Below are positions 43,755 through 52,434 of a stretch of 64,000 bases of DNA, one piece after another. Both the position numbers and the translations under genes were made by a program. Within the stretch, counting starts at the first letter, position 1. Every line of letters begins with the position of its first letter. The stretch is from NCBI RefSeq assembly GCF_900112695.1, contig NZ_FOMT01000002.1, positions 1 to 64,000 of the forward strand, given 5' to 3'. A model generated the notes under the pieces. It was not told where the DNA came from. It searched no databases and saw only the letters and a list, made by a program, of their open reading frames with translations. Origin of the DNA: Paenibacillus catalpae. GTDB taxonomy: Bacteria > Bacillota > Bacilli > Paenibacillales > Paenibacillaceae.

Positions 43755-44666
43755 ATGGAGGCTGCAACGAAATTAGCTCTGCAACCGAAGAAATCGGCGG
43801 GCAGCGACAAGATCATGGAGACGTTGTTGTACATTTGGGCCGTCATTGTGCTTATTATTGTCTTATATCCGCTTTATTTTATTATCATCGCATCCTTTAG
43901 TGATCCATCGGCTGTCGGAAGCGGGCAGGTATGGGTATTTCCGAAAGGGTTTACACTCGACGGTTATAAGGAATTACTGAATCATTCGAATATATGGGTC
44001 GGTTACCGGAACACGATCGTTTATACGGTTGTTGGTACCCTGATCGGGCTTGTCGTCAATGTTTCCGCCGGCTATGCCTTGTCGAGGAAGGATCTTGTCG
44101 GACGTAAGTTTCTGTCTCTGTTCTTCATCTTCACCATGTTCTTTAACGGCGGCCTCGTGCCGACATTCCTGACGATTCGTGATTTTCATCTGTATGATAC
44201 GTTTCTCGTCATGGTGCTGCCGTTCTCCGTTGCCGTCTTCGATATCATCGTGGCGCGCACGTTCTTCCGGACGGGAATTCCGACGGAGTTATGGGAAGCG
44301 GCGCAAATTGACGGCTGCGGCAATCTTCGCTTTTATGCGCAAATGGTGCTGCCGCTCTCAAAGCCGATAATTGCCGTGCTTGCGTTATGGTTTGCGGTTG
44401 GACAATGGAATTCTTACTTTAACGCGCTTATCTATTTGCAGAACGAGAATCTGTATCCGCTGCAGCTGATTCTAAGGGATATCCTGGTGACCAATCAGAT
44501 GCAGACCGCGCTCGGAACAGGGGAAGCGGCGCAAATCGCATTAAGGCTTGCCAACCTGCTTCGCTATTCCGTCATCATCGTCGCCACTGTCCCGATTATG
44601 TGCATCTACCCGTTTGTGCAAAAGCACTTCAACAAGGGGGTGATGATCGGCGCCGTGAAGGAGTAA
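43755..44666 (+). CDS. Sugar ABC transporter permease (LplC-like)
   Basis: A 303-aa six-TM permease. The EAA loop is WEAAQIDGCGNLRFYAQMVLPLSKPI and the C-terminus is HFNKGVMIGAVKE. Start is ATG 43755 with AAGGAGG (43738-43744); an upstream in-frame ATG at 43713 falls inside the hairpin element. It partners the permease at 42766. Confidence 0.93.
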   Translation: MEAATKLALQPKKSAGSDKIMETLLYIWAVIVLIIVLYPLYFIIIASFSDPSAVGSGQVWVFPKGFTLDGYKELLNHSNIWVGYRNTIVYTVVGTLIGLVVNVSAGYALSRKDLVGRKFLSLFFIFTMFFNGGLVPTFLTIRDFHLYDTFLVMVLPFSVAVFDIIVARTFFRTGIPTELWEAAQIDGCGNLRFYAQMVLPLSKPIIAVLALWFAVGQWNSYFNALIYLQNENLYPLQLILRDILVTNQMQTALGTGEAAQIALRLANLLRYSVIIVATVPIMCIYPFVQKHFNKGVMIGAVKE

Positions 44667-44680
44667 GGAAAGAGCGGGGA

Positions 44681-44703
44681 ATGACAAGTACTGTACTTAT
44701 CAT
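44681..44703 (+). other. Stem-loop upstream of the binding-protein gene
   Basis: ATGACAAGTAC (44681-44691) and GTACTTATCAT (44693-44703) form an 11-bp imperfect palindrome, followed by TTTATAAGGGGAG, which holds the RBS of the next gene. It may stabilise or separate the binding-protein mRNA. Confidence 0.55.
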
Positions 44704-44722
44704 TTTATAAGGGGAGTTAGAC

Positions 44723-46369
44723 ATGACAATAATTTCGAAGAGCTATACGAGAAAAATGCTGTCCAGCCTTGCTTTGATTTCCGTATTGGGCACAACGGTG
44801 CTTGCAGGCTGCAGCAGCGATAAAAGTGCGAATAATGCCGCTTCGAATAATTCGGAAAAGAACTCGGCCAGCACGTCAGGAAGCAACTTCCATGCGGATG
44901 GCATGCCAATCGTCGACAAGCCGGTAACGCTGGATGTCCTTACGATTCGCTGGGGCAATATGGGCGATACCTTCACGAAGAATACCTGGCTGCAGGAGCT
45001 GGAGAAGAACTCGAACGTGAAAATCAATTGGCAGGTTATCTCCTCCAGCGATTGGGACGCCCAGAAATCCGTCATGCTGGCAAGCGGCAAGATGCCGGAT
45101 GTGATCATCGGTAATTTGGCGTTTGGGGATTCCGATATTGTGAACAACCTTAGCATTTTCCGTCCGCTCGACGACTACATCGACAAATATATGCCGAATT
45201 TGAAAGCAGCTATGGAGGAGACGCCGGAGCTGAAGAAGCTGAGCACGTTCCCGGACGGCAAAATCTACTCGCTGCCGGCAAGACTGCCGTCGCGTCCTTA
45301 CTCTTCTGTGCAGCCGGTCATTAACCGGGAATGGCTGGACAAATTGGGGCTGAAGGCGCCTGAAACGCTGGATGAATTGTACAACGTCCTGAAAGCATTC
45401 AAGGAGAAGGATCCAAACGGCAACGGCAAGGCCGATGAAATTCCATACAGCGATTCGAAGGATGTAGATATCAATCTGCTTGCTCCATTCGGCATCACGG
45501 ATATCCGCGCCAACCATATGGTGATCAAGGACGGCAAGCCGGAATACTTCCCGACGTCGGAAGCGTACAAGGCGGGGATTGCCTGGGCAAATAAATTGTA
45601 CTCCGAAGGCCTGATTGATCAAGAAACGTTCACGCAGGACGATACGATGCTGACGGCGAAACGGCAAAATCCGGATGCTGCCCTGATCGGGTTCTCCTAT
45701 CAGTGGACGCCGGACGCGGTATTTGGCCAGTGGAGCAAGCAGTATGAGACCATTGCGCCGATCACCGGAACGGACGGGAAGAAATATCAGGTTGGCGAAC
45801 CAAGTGGCATGAGCTTCCGCCGCAACGAGGTGCTGATCACGACTTCGAACGAACATCCGGAGGTAACCGCACGCTGGGCAGACCAGTTCTACACCGGCGA
45901 AGCAAGTATTCAAAACTTCTGGGGCGCTATCGGCACATCAATCGAGAAGAACAGCGACGGTACTTACACCTTGATGGATCCGCCGGACGGAACAAGCGCG
46001 GACGCTTGGTACTGGGACAGCTCCCTGCGGGATTTTGGTCCGAAGTACGCAAGCCCCGAATTCGAGAAGAACATCAAGCTTGATCCGACTAGCGGCGACG
46101 GTCTGAAGCTGCAGCTGGACAGTCTTGGCAAGGACTATGTGACGCAGCCGTTCCCGGACGTGATGTATACGATTGAGGAATATGCCGAGCTGCCGACACT
46201 CCTTACGGATATTGAAAGCTACATTAAGAGCACTCGCGCCAAATGGGTGACGAAGGGCGGCATCGACCAGGAGTGGGACGGTTACGTGAAGAAGCTGAAC
46301 GACATGGGCCTTGCGAAGCTGATCAAAATTTACGAAGACGCGTACAACCGTTACATGAACATTGAATAA
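44723..46369 (+). CDS. Extracellular sugar-binding lipoprotein (LplA-like)
   Basis: A 548-aa lipoprotein. Lipobox LAGC has Cys30, followed by a Ser/Asn/Lys linker. The binding domain contains FKEKDPNGNGKADEIPYSD, the same DxNxNGxxDE Ca-binding-like motif as the protein at 23117, and the C-terminal WDGYVKKLNDMGLAKLIKIYEDAYNR. It is the substrate-capture part of the permeases at 42766 and 43755. A strong terminator at 46376 separates it from ThuA. Confidence 0.93.
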   Translation: MTIISKSYTRKMLSSLALISVLGTTVLAGCSSDKSANNAASNNSEKNSASTSGSNFHADGMPIVDKPVTLDVLTIRWGNMGDTFTKNTWLQELEKNSNVKINWQVISSSDWDAQKSVMLASGKMPDVIIGNLAFGDSDIVNNLSIFRPLDDYIDKYMPNLKAAMEETPELKKLSTFPDGKIYSLPARLPSRPYSSVQPVINREWLDKLGLKAPETLDELYNVLKAFKEKDPNGNGKADEIPYSDSKDVDINLLAPFGITDIRANHMVIKDGKPEYFPTSEAYKAGIAWANKLYSEGLIDQETFTQDDTMLTAKRQNPDAALIGFSYQWTPDAVFGQWSKQYETIAPITGTDGKKYQVGEPSGMSFRRNEVLITTSNEHPEVTARWADQFYTGEASIQNFWGAIGTSIEKNSDGTYTLMDPPDGTSADAWYWDSSLRDFGPKYASPEFEKNIKLDPTSGDGLKLQLDSLGKDYVTQPFPDVMYTIEEYAELPTLLTDIESYIKSTRAKWVTKGGIDQEWDGYVKKLNDMGLAKLIKIYEDAYNRYMNIE

Positions 46370-46375
46370 CGTTTT

Positions 46376-46415
46376 GCTGCTGCCCTGCGTATGGACTGCA
46401 GGGCAGCAGCTTTTT
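46376..46415 (+). terminator. Terminator after the binding-protein gene
   Basis: GCTGCTGCCCTGC / GCAGGGCAGCAGC, 13 bp perfect stem, 9-nt loop, followed by TTTTT. Confidence 0.94.
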
Positions 46416-46465
46416 AATCCACTACTATTATACAAATTCAGCATGGGATGCGAGGAGGAGCCAAT

Positions 46466-47200
46466 ATGACTGACAAGCTGCGAGTAACGGTATGGAATGA
46501 GAACCGCCATGAACGGACGAACCCGAAAGCGAAAGAGATTTACCCGGACGGGATTCATCAAGCTATCGCGCGTTTCTTGAACGAAGCGGGCATGGAAGCG
46601 GGAACGGCGACACTTGATGAAGCGGAGCATGGGCTGACCGATGAGAAACTGGCGAATACCGATGTGTTGATCTGGTGGGGACATCTTGCCCACGACGAAG
46701 TGCGTGATGAGATCGTCAGCAAGGTGAAGCAGCGCGTGCTGGACGGCATGGGGCTTATCGTTCTTCATTCCGGTCATTATTCCAAGATATTCAAAGCGTT
46801 AATGGGAACAAGCTGCAGCTTGAAATGGCGGGAAGCCGATGAGAAGGAGCGTCTCTGGGTTGTTGCGCCGGGACATCCAATTACGGAAGGAATCGGCGAC
46901 TATATCGAGCTTGCGGAGGAGGAAATGTACGGCGAGCATTTCGATATTCCGGCGCCGGATGAGCTGATCTTCACAAGCTGGTTCGAGGGCGGCGAAGTAT
47001 TCCGCAGCGGCTGCGCCTATACGCGCGGAAGCGGGAAGGTGTTCTATTTCAGACCCGGCCATGAAACGTATCCGACGTATCATAACCCGGCGATTCAGCG
47101 CGTTATCGTAAACGCAGCGAAGTGGGCGCAGCCCGTGAAGCGGGAGCTTCCTGTGCGCGGCAATGCGCAGCCGCTTGAGCTAATTGGCGCAAAGAGATAA
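46466..47200 (+). CDS. ThuA-like trehalose-utilisation/sugar-metabolism protein
   Basis: A 244-aa protein of the ThuA family (glutamine-amidotransferase-like fold). [13 protein letters not shown] opens the protein, and [33 protein letters not shown] and [31 protein letters not shown] are family hallmarks. ThuA proteins work beside Gfo/Idh/MocA enzymes (ThuB) in 3-keto-disaccharide pathways. RBS GAGGAGGAG precedes ATG 46466. It lies 48 bp before such a dehydrogenase, so the pair fits that scheme. Confidence 0.92.
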   Translation: MTDKLRVTVWNENRHERTNPKAKEIYPDGIHQAIARFLNEAGMEAGTATLDEAEHGLTDEKLANTDVLIWWGHLAHDEVRDEIVSKVKQRVLDGMGLIVLHSGHYSKIFKALMGTSCSLKWREADEKERLWVVAPGHPITEGIGDYIELAEEEMYGEHFDIPAPDELIFTSWFEGGEVFRSGCAYTRGSGKVFYFRPGHETYPTYHNPAIQRVIVNAAKWAQPVKRELPVRGNAQPLELIGAKR

Positions 47201-47248
47201 GAAGCGAACGGCGAGCTTAGTAAAGTCACGGGGAGAGTAGGGGAAACG

Positions 47249-48298
47249 ATGAAGAAATTTCGAATCGGATTGATTGGTCTTGGCGGCATGTCGCATTCGC
47301 ATATCCGCTGGATGGCGGTGGAAGGCCGTTATGAGATTGTTGCGGTAAGCGATGTAAATGAAGTGGCACTGACGGAAAGAGGCGAGCAGCTCGGGATTCC
47401 GGCTGGCAAAAGATACGGCGATTTCGTTCAACTGGTCGAGGATCCGGATGTGGATGCAGTCGTGTCGGTGACGCCAAACAACGTCCACGCCGATATCGTT
47501 CGCGCCTGCCTGCAGGCGGGGAAGCCATTTTTGGCAGAGAAGCCGTTTACCCGCGTATTCCAGGAGGCGGAGGAGCTGCTGGAGCGGTATGAGCAGCAGC
47601 CAGTAAGCGCTATGATCGGGTTCAGCTACCGTTATACACCGGCATTCCGCTATGCGAGAGAGCTTGTGCGGGAAGGGAAGCTGGGCGCTGTGCGAAGCTT
47701 CTCCATCCAATACTTGCAAGACTGGGGAGCGGTATCGAAACATACGCCATATATTTGGCGGTTCAACAAAGACATTACCGGCACGGGAACGCTTGGCGAT
47801 CTGGGCTCGCATATGATCGATATGGCACGGTTCCTCTTTGGCGAATTCAAGGAGCTGTCCGCGCAGATGCGCACGCTCGTTACCGAGCGCCCTGATCCGG
47901 CAACCGGTCAAATGGTGAAGATCGAGGTCGACGATTTCGTTAGCTTCCAAGCTCGAATGGAAGGGGATGAAGTCGGTATCTTCCAGTCATCGCGAAATGC
48001 GATCGGCTCGGGCAATCAACATGAAGTGTCGATCTACGGCGATGCCGGTACGCTGCATGCATCAACGCTGAATCCGGATCAGATTATTTGGATTCGCGAA
48101 GAGGCGCCGGGGCAGCTGGCGAAAGCGGTCATCGACGTGCCGGAGCGGTGCAGAGTGTCCCAGTACGGCGACTTCTTGTCGCTGCTGGATGGCATAGCCG
48201 GAGAAAGTCTTCCGGGCTTCATGGACGGCTACCGTAATCAAGAGGTGCTGGACGCGGTTATCCGCTCAAGCGAAGAGAAGCGGACGATTGAGTTGTAA
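47249..48298 (+). CDS. Gfo/Idh/MocA-family oxidoreductase (ThuB-like position)
   Basis: A 349-aa NAD(P)-dependent dehydrogenase. Rossmann motif GLIGLGGMSHSHI opens the protein; EKPFT is the conserved lysine motif; TGTLGDLGSHMIDMARFLFGE holds the catalytic-site His. It follows ThuA and precedes a terminator, forming the end of the unit that begins with the importer. Oxidation of an imported sugar at C3 is likely by analogy to ThuAB, but the substrate is unknown. Confidence 0.92.
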   Translation: MKKFRIGLIGLGGMSHSHIRWMAVEGRYEIVAVSDVNEVALTERGEQLGIPAGKRYGDFVQLVEDPDVDAVVSVTPNNVHADIVRACLQAGKPFLAEKPFTRVFQEAEELLERYEQQPVSAMIGFSYRYTPAFRYARELVREGKLGAVRSFSIQYLQDWGAVSKHTPYIWRFNKDITGTGTLGDLGSHMIDMARFLFGEFKELSAQMRTLVTERPDPATGQMVKIEVDDFVSFQARMEGDEVGIFQSSRNAIGSGNQHEVSIYGDAGTLHASTLNPDQIIWIREEAPGQLAKAVIDVPERCRVSQYGDFLSLLDGIAGESLPGFMDGYRNQEVLDAVIRSSEEKRTIEL

Positions 48299-48311
48299 TG
48301 GTTAATGTACG

Positions 48312-48350
48312 AAAGCCTCTGCAAATGATCCCATTTGCAGAGGCTTTTTA
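48312..48350 (+). terminator. Terminator after the second Gfo/Idh/MocA gene
   Basis: A long perfect stem (AAAGCCTCTGCAAATG with its complement at 48332-48346) and a T5 tail. Confidence 0.93.
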
Positions 48351-48408
48351 TTTTTATGCAAGGCTAAGCCACGGAAAAACTTGCGGGCTGGCGATCATTT
48401 GTTAAGCT

Positions 48409-48897
48409 TCAGTTTTCTTTATTGACTGAATCAATAGACGAGGAAATACGGTACGCTAATGATTCAATCTGCTTCCGCTCCGATTCAGTCAGCCCATTGA
48501 CCGTAATCTGTTCAAGCTCTTTCCAGATTATATTCACTTTGGCTTCTAGGTTGCGGCCAGCTTCTGTAAGCCAAACGAGTGTTACGCGTCCATCTTCCGG
48601 AGAGCGGGTTCGTGTTACCAGTCCGGACTCTTCCAATCGTTTGACAGACTTGGCGACCGTAGAATGGTCTACACCGATGGTGCGTCCCAAGCTTTGCTGG
48701 GATTGACCATCGTTATCCCATAACTGCAAAAGCATGATTTCCTGTCCCGGAAATAATCCGATATCACGGAGCATTTGACCCGCCAGAGCCCGATGCGAAC
48801 GTGCTAATGCAAAAATCGAAAAACTGACGGGATATCTCAGTCCGGCAGTTGGTGCGTTATATTGTTCCGTCCGTGCACTGTCATTTTGTTGCTCCAT
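48409..48897 (-). CDS. MarR-family transcriptional regulator
   Basis: A 162-aa winged-helix repressor. The DNA-binding region (SQQSLGRTIGVDHSTVAKSVKRLEESGLVTRTRSPEDGRVTLVWLTEAG) is canonical MarR, including the DGR wing. Start is ATG 48897 with GGAGG 8 nt upstream; an upstream in-frame start at 48951 has no RBS. It is divergent from an old-yellow-enzyme gene whose promoter is covered by TGTTGCC repeats, so it likely represses that gene and senses electrophiles (inference). Confidence 0.92.
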   Translation of the reverse strand: MEQQNDSARTEQYNAPTAGLRYPVSFSIFALARSHRALAGQMLRDIGLFPGQEIMLLQLWDNDGQSQQSLGRTIGVDHSTVAKSVKRLEESGLVTRTRSPEDGRVTLVWLTEAGRNLEAKVNIIWKELEQITVNGLTESERKQIESLAYRISSSIDSVNKEN

Positions 48898-49045
48898 AAG
48901 TACAACCTCCAATCGTGACGCTATTATACCTGTGTAAATATAGCATGACAAGCTTGACTCTCAAATATAGGTTGCCGTCTACATAGTTAAAGAAATGCCT
49001 CGATATATGGTGCTAACGTTGGGTTGTAATATTTATTGCCATATA

Positions 49046-49095
49046 TGTTGCCAACCACATAATACCATGTTATAGTAAATATGTTGCCGGCAACA
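49046..49095 (+). promoter_or_regulatory. OYE promoter with TGTTGCC palindromic operators
   Basis: The -35 TTGCCA (49048-49053) and -10 TATAGT (49071-49076) are 17 bp apart. TGTTGCCGGCAACA (49082-49095) is a perfect palindrome at the transcript start. TGTTGCCAACCACA (49046-49059) overlaps the -35, and a further GGTTGCC lies at 48970. This is a good candidate for the MarR operator. Confidence 0.8.
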
Positions 49096-49121
49096 AATAT
49101 AATAATAAAGGAGTTACTAAA

Positions 49122-50207
49122 ATGACAACAAAACTATGGAGTCCCACGACGGTTGGTCGAATGCAATTATCTCACCGCTTAGCATTGGCGCCGATGACGA
49201 GATCGCGGGCACTAAGCGATGGGTCCCCCACTGAGATTATGGCGGAATATTACGAACAGCGTGCATCACTTGGCTTGCTAATCAGCGAAGGTACGCAGCC
49301 GTCCGACGACGGGCAAGGATATATGAACTCACCTGGAATTTATACCGATGCGCATATAGAAGGGTGGAAGAAAGTAACTGATCGGGTACACGCTGCCGGA
49401 GGTCATTTGTTTATTCAGATCATGCATGCCGGTAGAATGTCTCATCCGGATAATACGCCGCATCATCGGCAGCCGGTTGCTCCATCTGCGATCGCTCCCG
49501 GAACACAGATCTATACCGTCACAGGCATGCAGGATATTCCCGATCCTCGCGAACTGACCTTGACTGAAATCAAACAGACGATTGAGGATCACCGCAAGGC
49601 AGCCTTAGCGGCGATTCGTGCCGGGGCCGATGGGGTGGAAATTCATGGGGCAAACGGATATTTGATTCAACAGTTTCTTTCTGAAAACAGTAATACGCGT
49701 ACCGATGAGTACGGCGGATCCATTGAGAATAGGGTGCGCTTTGCTCTCGAAGTAACGAAAGCAATTGTTGAAGAAATCGGAGCAGATCGCACCGGCTTTC
49801 GTATTTCCCCAGGAAATACACTGGGCGGCATCAACGAAGGGAGCAGCGGCCCGCAAACGTACCGTTACCTAGTCAAGGAACTTGCAAAATTACATCTGGC
49901 CTATCTTCACATCTCTCAAAAGGAAGATGAAGCCTTGCTGCGCGATATCCGATCGACATGGGGATCGACTCTGCTGGTGAATCGCGGAGGACGTCCGCTC
50001 GATAATCTCGCCGCCGACATTGATGCAGGGCTTGCTGACGTGGCACCTATCGGCATCTGGGCACTGGCAAATCCCGATATAGTAAAACGAATCAAAACAG
50101 GCGCACCGCTGAATCAACCGGACCGAGCTACTATCTATGGCGCTGGGAGCCGCGGATATACCGATTATCCTGCATTAGACAATTTAACACCTATTCAAGC
50201 GGAGTAA
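49122..50207 (+). CDS. NADH:flavin oxidoreductase, old yellow enzyme family (NemA-like)
   Basis: A 361-aa FMN enzyme that reduces activated alkenes, nitro esters and quinones with NAD(P)H. The start LWSPTTVGRMQLSHRLALAPMTRSRA, the active-site GVEIHGANGYLIQQFL and TRTDEYGGSIENRVRF, and the phosphate-binding LVNRGGRPL/ANPDIVKRI segments are typical of NemA-type OYEs. Length is normal. Divergent MarR repressor and palindromic operators suggest induction by reactive electrophiles. Confidence 0.95.
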   Translation: MTTKLWSPTTVGRMQLSHRLALAPMTRSRALSDGSPTEIMAEYYEQRASLGLLISEGTQPSDDGQGYMNSPGIYTDAHIEGWKKVTDRVHAAGGHLFIQIMHAGRMSHPDNTPHHRQPVAPSAIAPGTQIYTVTGMQDIPDPRELTLTEIKQTIEDHRKAALAAIRAGADGVEIHGANGYLIQQFLSENSNTRTDEYGGSIENRVRFALEVTKAIVEEIGADRTGFRISPGNTLGGINEGSSGPQTYRYLVKELAKLHLAYLHISQKEDEALLRDIRSTWGSTLLVNRGGRPLDNLAADIDAGLADVAPIGIWALANPDIVKRIKTGAPLNQPDRATIYGAGSRGYTDYPALDNLTPIQAE

Positions 50208-50276
50208 AAGAAAGGTATAAGAGAGGGAGAGAGTACCTTTAATGCTAACGGTAATTTGTGGTGCAAAGCGGCTGAG

Positions 50277-50311
50277 AAAGCTCATCGGGAGAGATCCGGT
50301 GAGCTTTTTTA
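50277..50311 (+). terminator. Terminator after the OYE gene
   Basis: AAAGCTCATCGG pairs with CCGGTGAGCTTT (one G-T pair) with a 7-nt loop and T6. Confidence 0.88.
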
Positions 50312-50368
50312 TTGACACTTGAACCTGCACAGCTTACATTGTATCTATTCAAGTAATTAATTGAATAG
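50312..50368 (+). promoter_or_regulatory. ArsR-type promoter/operator
   Basis: TTGACA (50312-50317) and TACATT (50335-50340) are 17 bp apart. Just downstream, CTATTCAA (50345-50352) and TTGAATAG (50361-50368) form a near-perfect 24-bp palindrome centred on GTAATTAA, the layout of ArsR/SmtB operators. Confidence 0.82.
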
Positions 50369-50386
50369 TTGAGGTGGATGTCAGCT

Positions 50387-51043
50387 ATGAAGATGGAGCG
50401 GGAAAGGAAAGACAAGTTGTATCGGGAGTTCGCCCGTATCGGCAAATGTTTATCAAGTCCAAAGCGCCTGGAACTGCTTGATTTGCTGGCTCAAGGGCCC
50501 AAATCGGTAGACCAGCTCGCCAAGTTGACAGGCATGAGTATAGCGAACGTATCTCAGCACTTGCAAACCTTGCATGAGTCCAGACTGGTTCGATTCAATA
50601 AGAAGGGCAATTTTGTCATTTATGAGATTGCGGAGCTTTCGGTGGCAGATTTTATGGTTTCCCTGCATCGTCTCAGCGAAAAGCAATTAATTGAGGTTCA
50701 GCAGCTAAAAGCAGAGGTTCTGCAAGAAAAGGCAGGCATGGAGCCGATTGCTTTGGAAGAGCTCCGTAAGAGGATGGATAGAGGAGAGGTTGTACTGATT
50801 GATGTACGGCCGGAAGAAGAATATGCGGCGGGTCATATTCCGGGTGCCATCTCGATACCTATAGAGGAGCTGGAACGATATCTGGAGACGCTGCCATTAG
50901 ATAAGGAGATCGTGGCTTATTGCCGGGGACCATACTGTTTTTGGTCTGCGCAGGCCGTCGAAATTCTGAAGAGCAAGGGAATGAAAGCTTCACATCTGGT
51001 GGAAGGCGTGCACGAGTGGAAGCGATATGCGGCACACTCTTGA
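50387..51043 (+). CDS. ArsR-family regulator fused to a rhodanese domain
   Basis: A 218-aa two-domain protein. The N-terminal ArsR/SmtB winged helix (about 5-95, SVDQLAKLTGMSIANVSQHLQTLHESRLVRF) is followed by a rhodanese domain (about 120-218, VVLIDVRPEEEYAAGHIPGAISIP) with active-site loop AYCRGPYC: Cys179 is the persulfide residue, and Cys184 closes a C-x4-C pair. Sensing of sulfane sulfur or metalloid through that Cys is likely. I chose ATG 50387, 9 nt after GAGGTGG. It is 32 bp before a transporter gene and has its own ArsR palindrome. Confidence 0.93.
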   Translation: MKMERERKDKLYREFARIGKCLSSPKRLELLDLLAQGPKSVDQLAKLTGMSIANVSQHLQTLHESRLVRFNKKGNFVIYEIAELSVADFMVSLHRLSEKQLIEVQQLKAEVLQEKAGMEPIALEELRKRMDRGEVVLIDVRPEEEYAAGHIPGAISIPIEELERYLETLPLDKEIVAYCRGPYCFWSAQAVEILKSKGMKASHLVEGVHEWKRYAAHS

Positions 51044-51075
51044 AAAATATAGATGAATCGAGGTGGTTCTAAGCG

Positions 51076-52359
51076 ATGACGCATGAACCGCAAATACATA
51101 CAGAAAGCCGGTTGAGTCCATACGCTGCTTCTGTAGAAATGCAGCAAAGGCTGTATAAACGGTCGCTCCTGATCGTTGTCTTGTCCCAAATCTTTGGAGG
51201 CGCGGGACTTGCCGCGGGTGTAACGGTCGGAGCGCTTCTGGCGCAGGATATGCTCGGGTCAGAGAGCCTTGCCGGTGTTCCTTCGGCATTGTTCACCCTT
51301 GGCTCTGCTGCGGCTGCCATGCTGGTCGGGCGTCTTTCTCAGCGATACGGACGCAGGCTTGGTCTTTCGGCAGGCTTTTTTACGGGAGGGATAGGAGCGC
51401 TTGGCGTTATACTCGCTGCCGTGAATAACAGTATATGGCTCTTGTTTATTTCTTTTGTTATTTATGGAGCGGGAACGGCCACAAACCTGCAGGCCCGGTA
51501 TGCGGGCACGGATTTGGCAAGACCGGATCAGCGGGCCAAATCGATCAGTATTGCGATGGTCTCCACGACCTTGGGAGCCGTTGCCGGTCCTAATCTGGTC
51601 GATGTGACGGGTGATTTTGCGACTTCCGTTGGCGTACCGGCACTTGCGGGTCCGTTTATGCTGGGTGCGGCCGCTTTTATTCTGGCGGGCTTGGTCTTCT
51701 TTCTGTTCCTGCGTCCCGATCCCTTTATCGTGGCCAAAGCCTTGCACAATGCCCAATCCGCTATGCAAGGCAAGCCCGCGGATGCCGCTTACAGCCCCCG
51801 GAAGGGCAGCAACAAAGGCTTGATCGTTGGAGCAGCGGTTATGATTCTGACGCAAATCGTGATGGTTGCCATTATGACGATGACCCCCATCCATATGAAG
51901 CATCACGGACATAGCTTGAGTGACGTAGGATTAGTCATTGGCATTCATATCGGATTCATGTATTTTCCTTCGCTTATTACAGGCGTTCTTGCGGATAAAA
52001 TCGGCCGTACGGCGATGTCCATCGCTTCGGGGGTTGTTCTGCTCTCTGCCGGACTTGTCGCAGCCGCAGCTCCTGCCGATTCGATGTTTGTCCTTATTGT
52101 CGCTCTTGCTTTGCTTGGGCTTGGCTGGAACTTTGGCTTGATCAGCGGAACGGCCATCATCGTGGATTCCGCAGATCCTGTCACGCGTGCCAAGACACAA
52201 GGAACGATTGATGTTCTTGTTGCCTTGTCGGGGGCTGCCGGCGGGGTATTGTCCGGCATGGTTGTATCGTCTACCAGTTACGCCACGCTGTCACTGGCCG
52301 GCGGGGCGCTTGCCTTGTTGCTTATTCCTGTCATTATATGGTCGATAAAAAAAGCATAA
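51076..52359 (+). CDS. Major facilitator superfamily transporter
   Basis: A 427-aa MFS protein with about twelve TM helices. The A-loop motif GRLSQRYGRR between helices 2 and 3 and GVLADKIGRT in the second half are the usual MFS signatures. A hydrophilic loop (about residues 215-255, with AYSPRKGSNKG) joins the two halves. The ArsR-rhodanese gene upstream is in the same operon, so export of a thiol-reactive compound, sulfur species or metalloid is plausible; the substrate is unknown. Confidence 0.9.
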   Translation: MTHEPQIHTESRLSPYAASVEMQQRLYKRSLLIVVLSQIFGGAGLAAGVTVGALLAQDMLGSESLAGVPSALFTLGSAAAAMLVGRLSQRYGRRLGLSAGFFTGGIGALGVILAAVNNSIWLLFISFVIYGAGTATNLQARYAGTDLARPDQRAKSISIAMVSTTLGAVAGPNLVDVTGDFATSVGVPALAGPFMLGAAAFILAGLVFFLFLRPDPFIVAKALHNAQSAMQGKPADAAYSPRKGSNKGLIVGAAVMILTQIVMVAIMTMTPIHMKHHGHSLSDVGLVIGIHIGFMYFPSLITGVLADKIGRTAMSIASGVVLLSAGLVAAAAPADSMFVLIVALALLGLGWNFGLISGTAIIVDSADPVTRAKTQGTIDVLVALSGAAGGVLSGMVVSSTSYATLSLAGGALALLLIPVIIWSIKKA

Positions 52360-52369
52360 TGGAACGAGG

Positions 52370-52405
52370 AATAGCGGTAGTCCAGATGGACTGCCGCTAT
52401 TTTAT
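52370..52405. terminator. Bidirectional terminator between convergent genes
   Basis: AATAGCGGTAGTCCA / TGGACTGCCGCTATT, 15-bp perfect stem with a 2-nt loop, T-rich on the plus side and A-rich on the other. Confidence 0.88.
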
Positions 52406-52434
52406 TATACCCGGTTAATCGTTAAGGACGTTTA

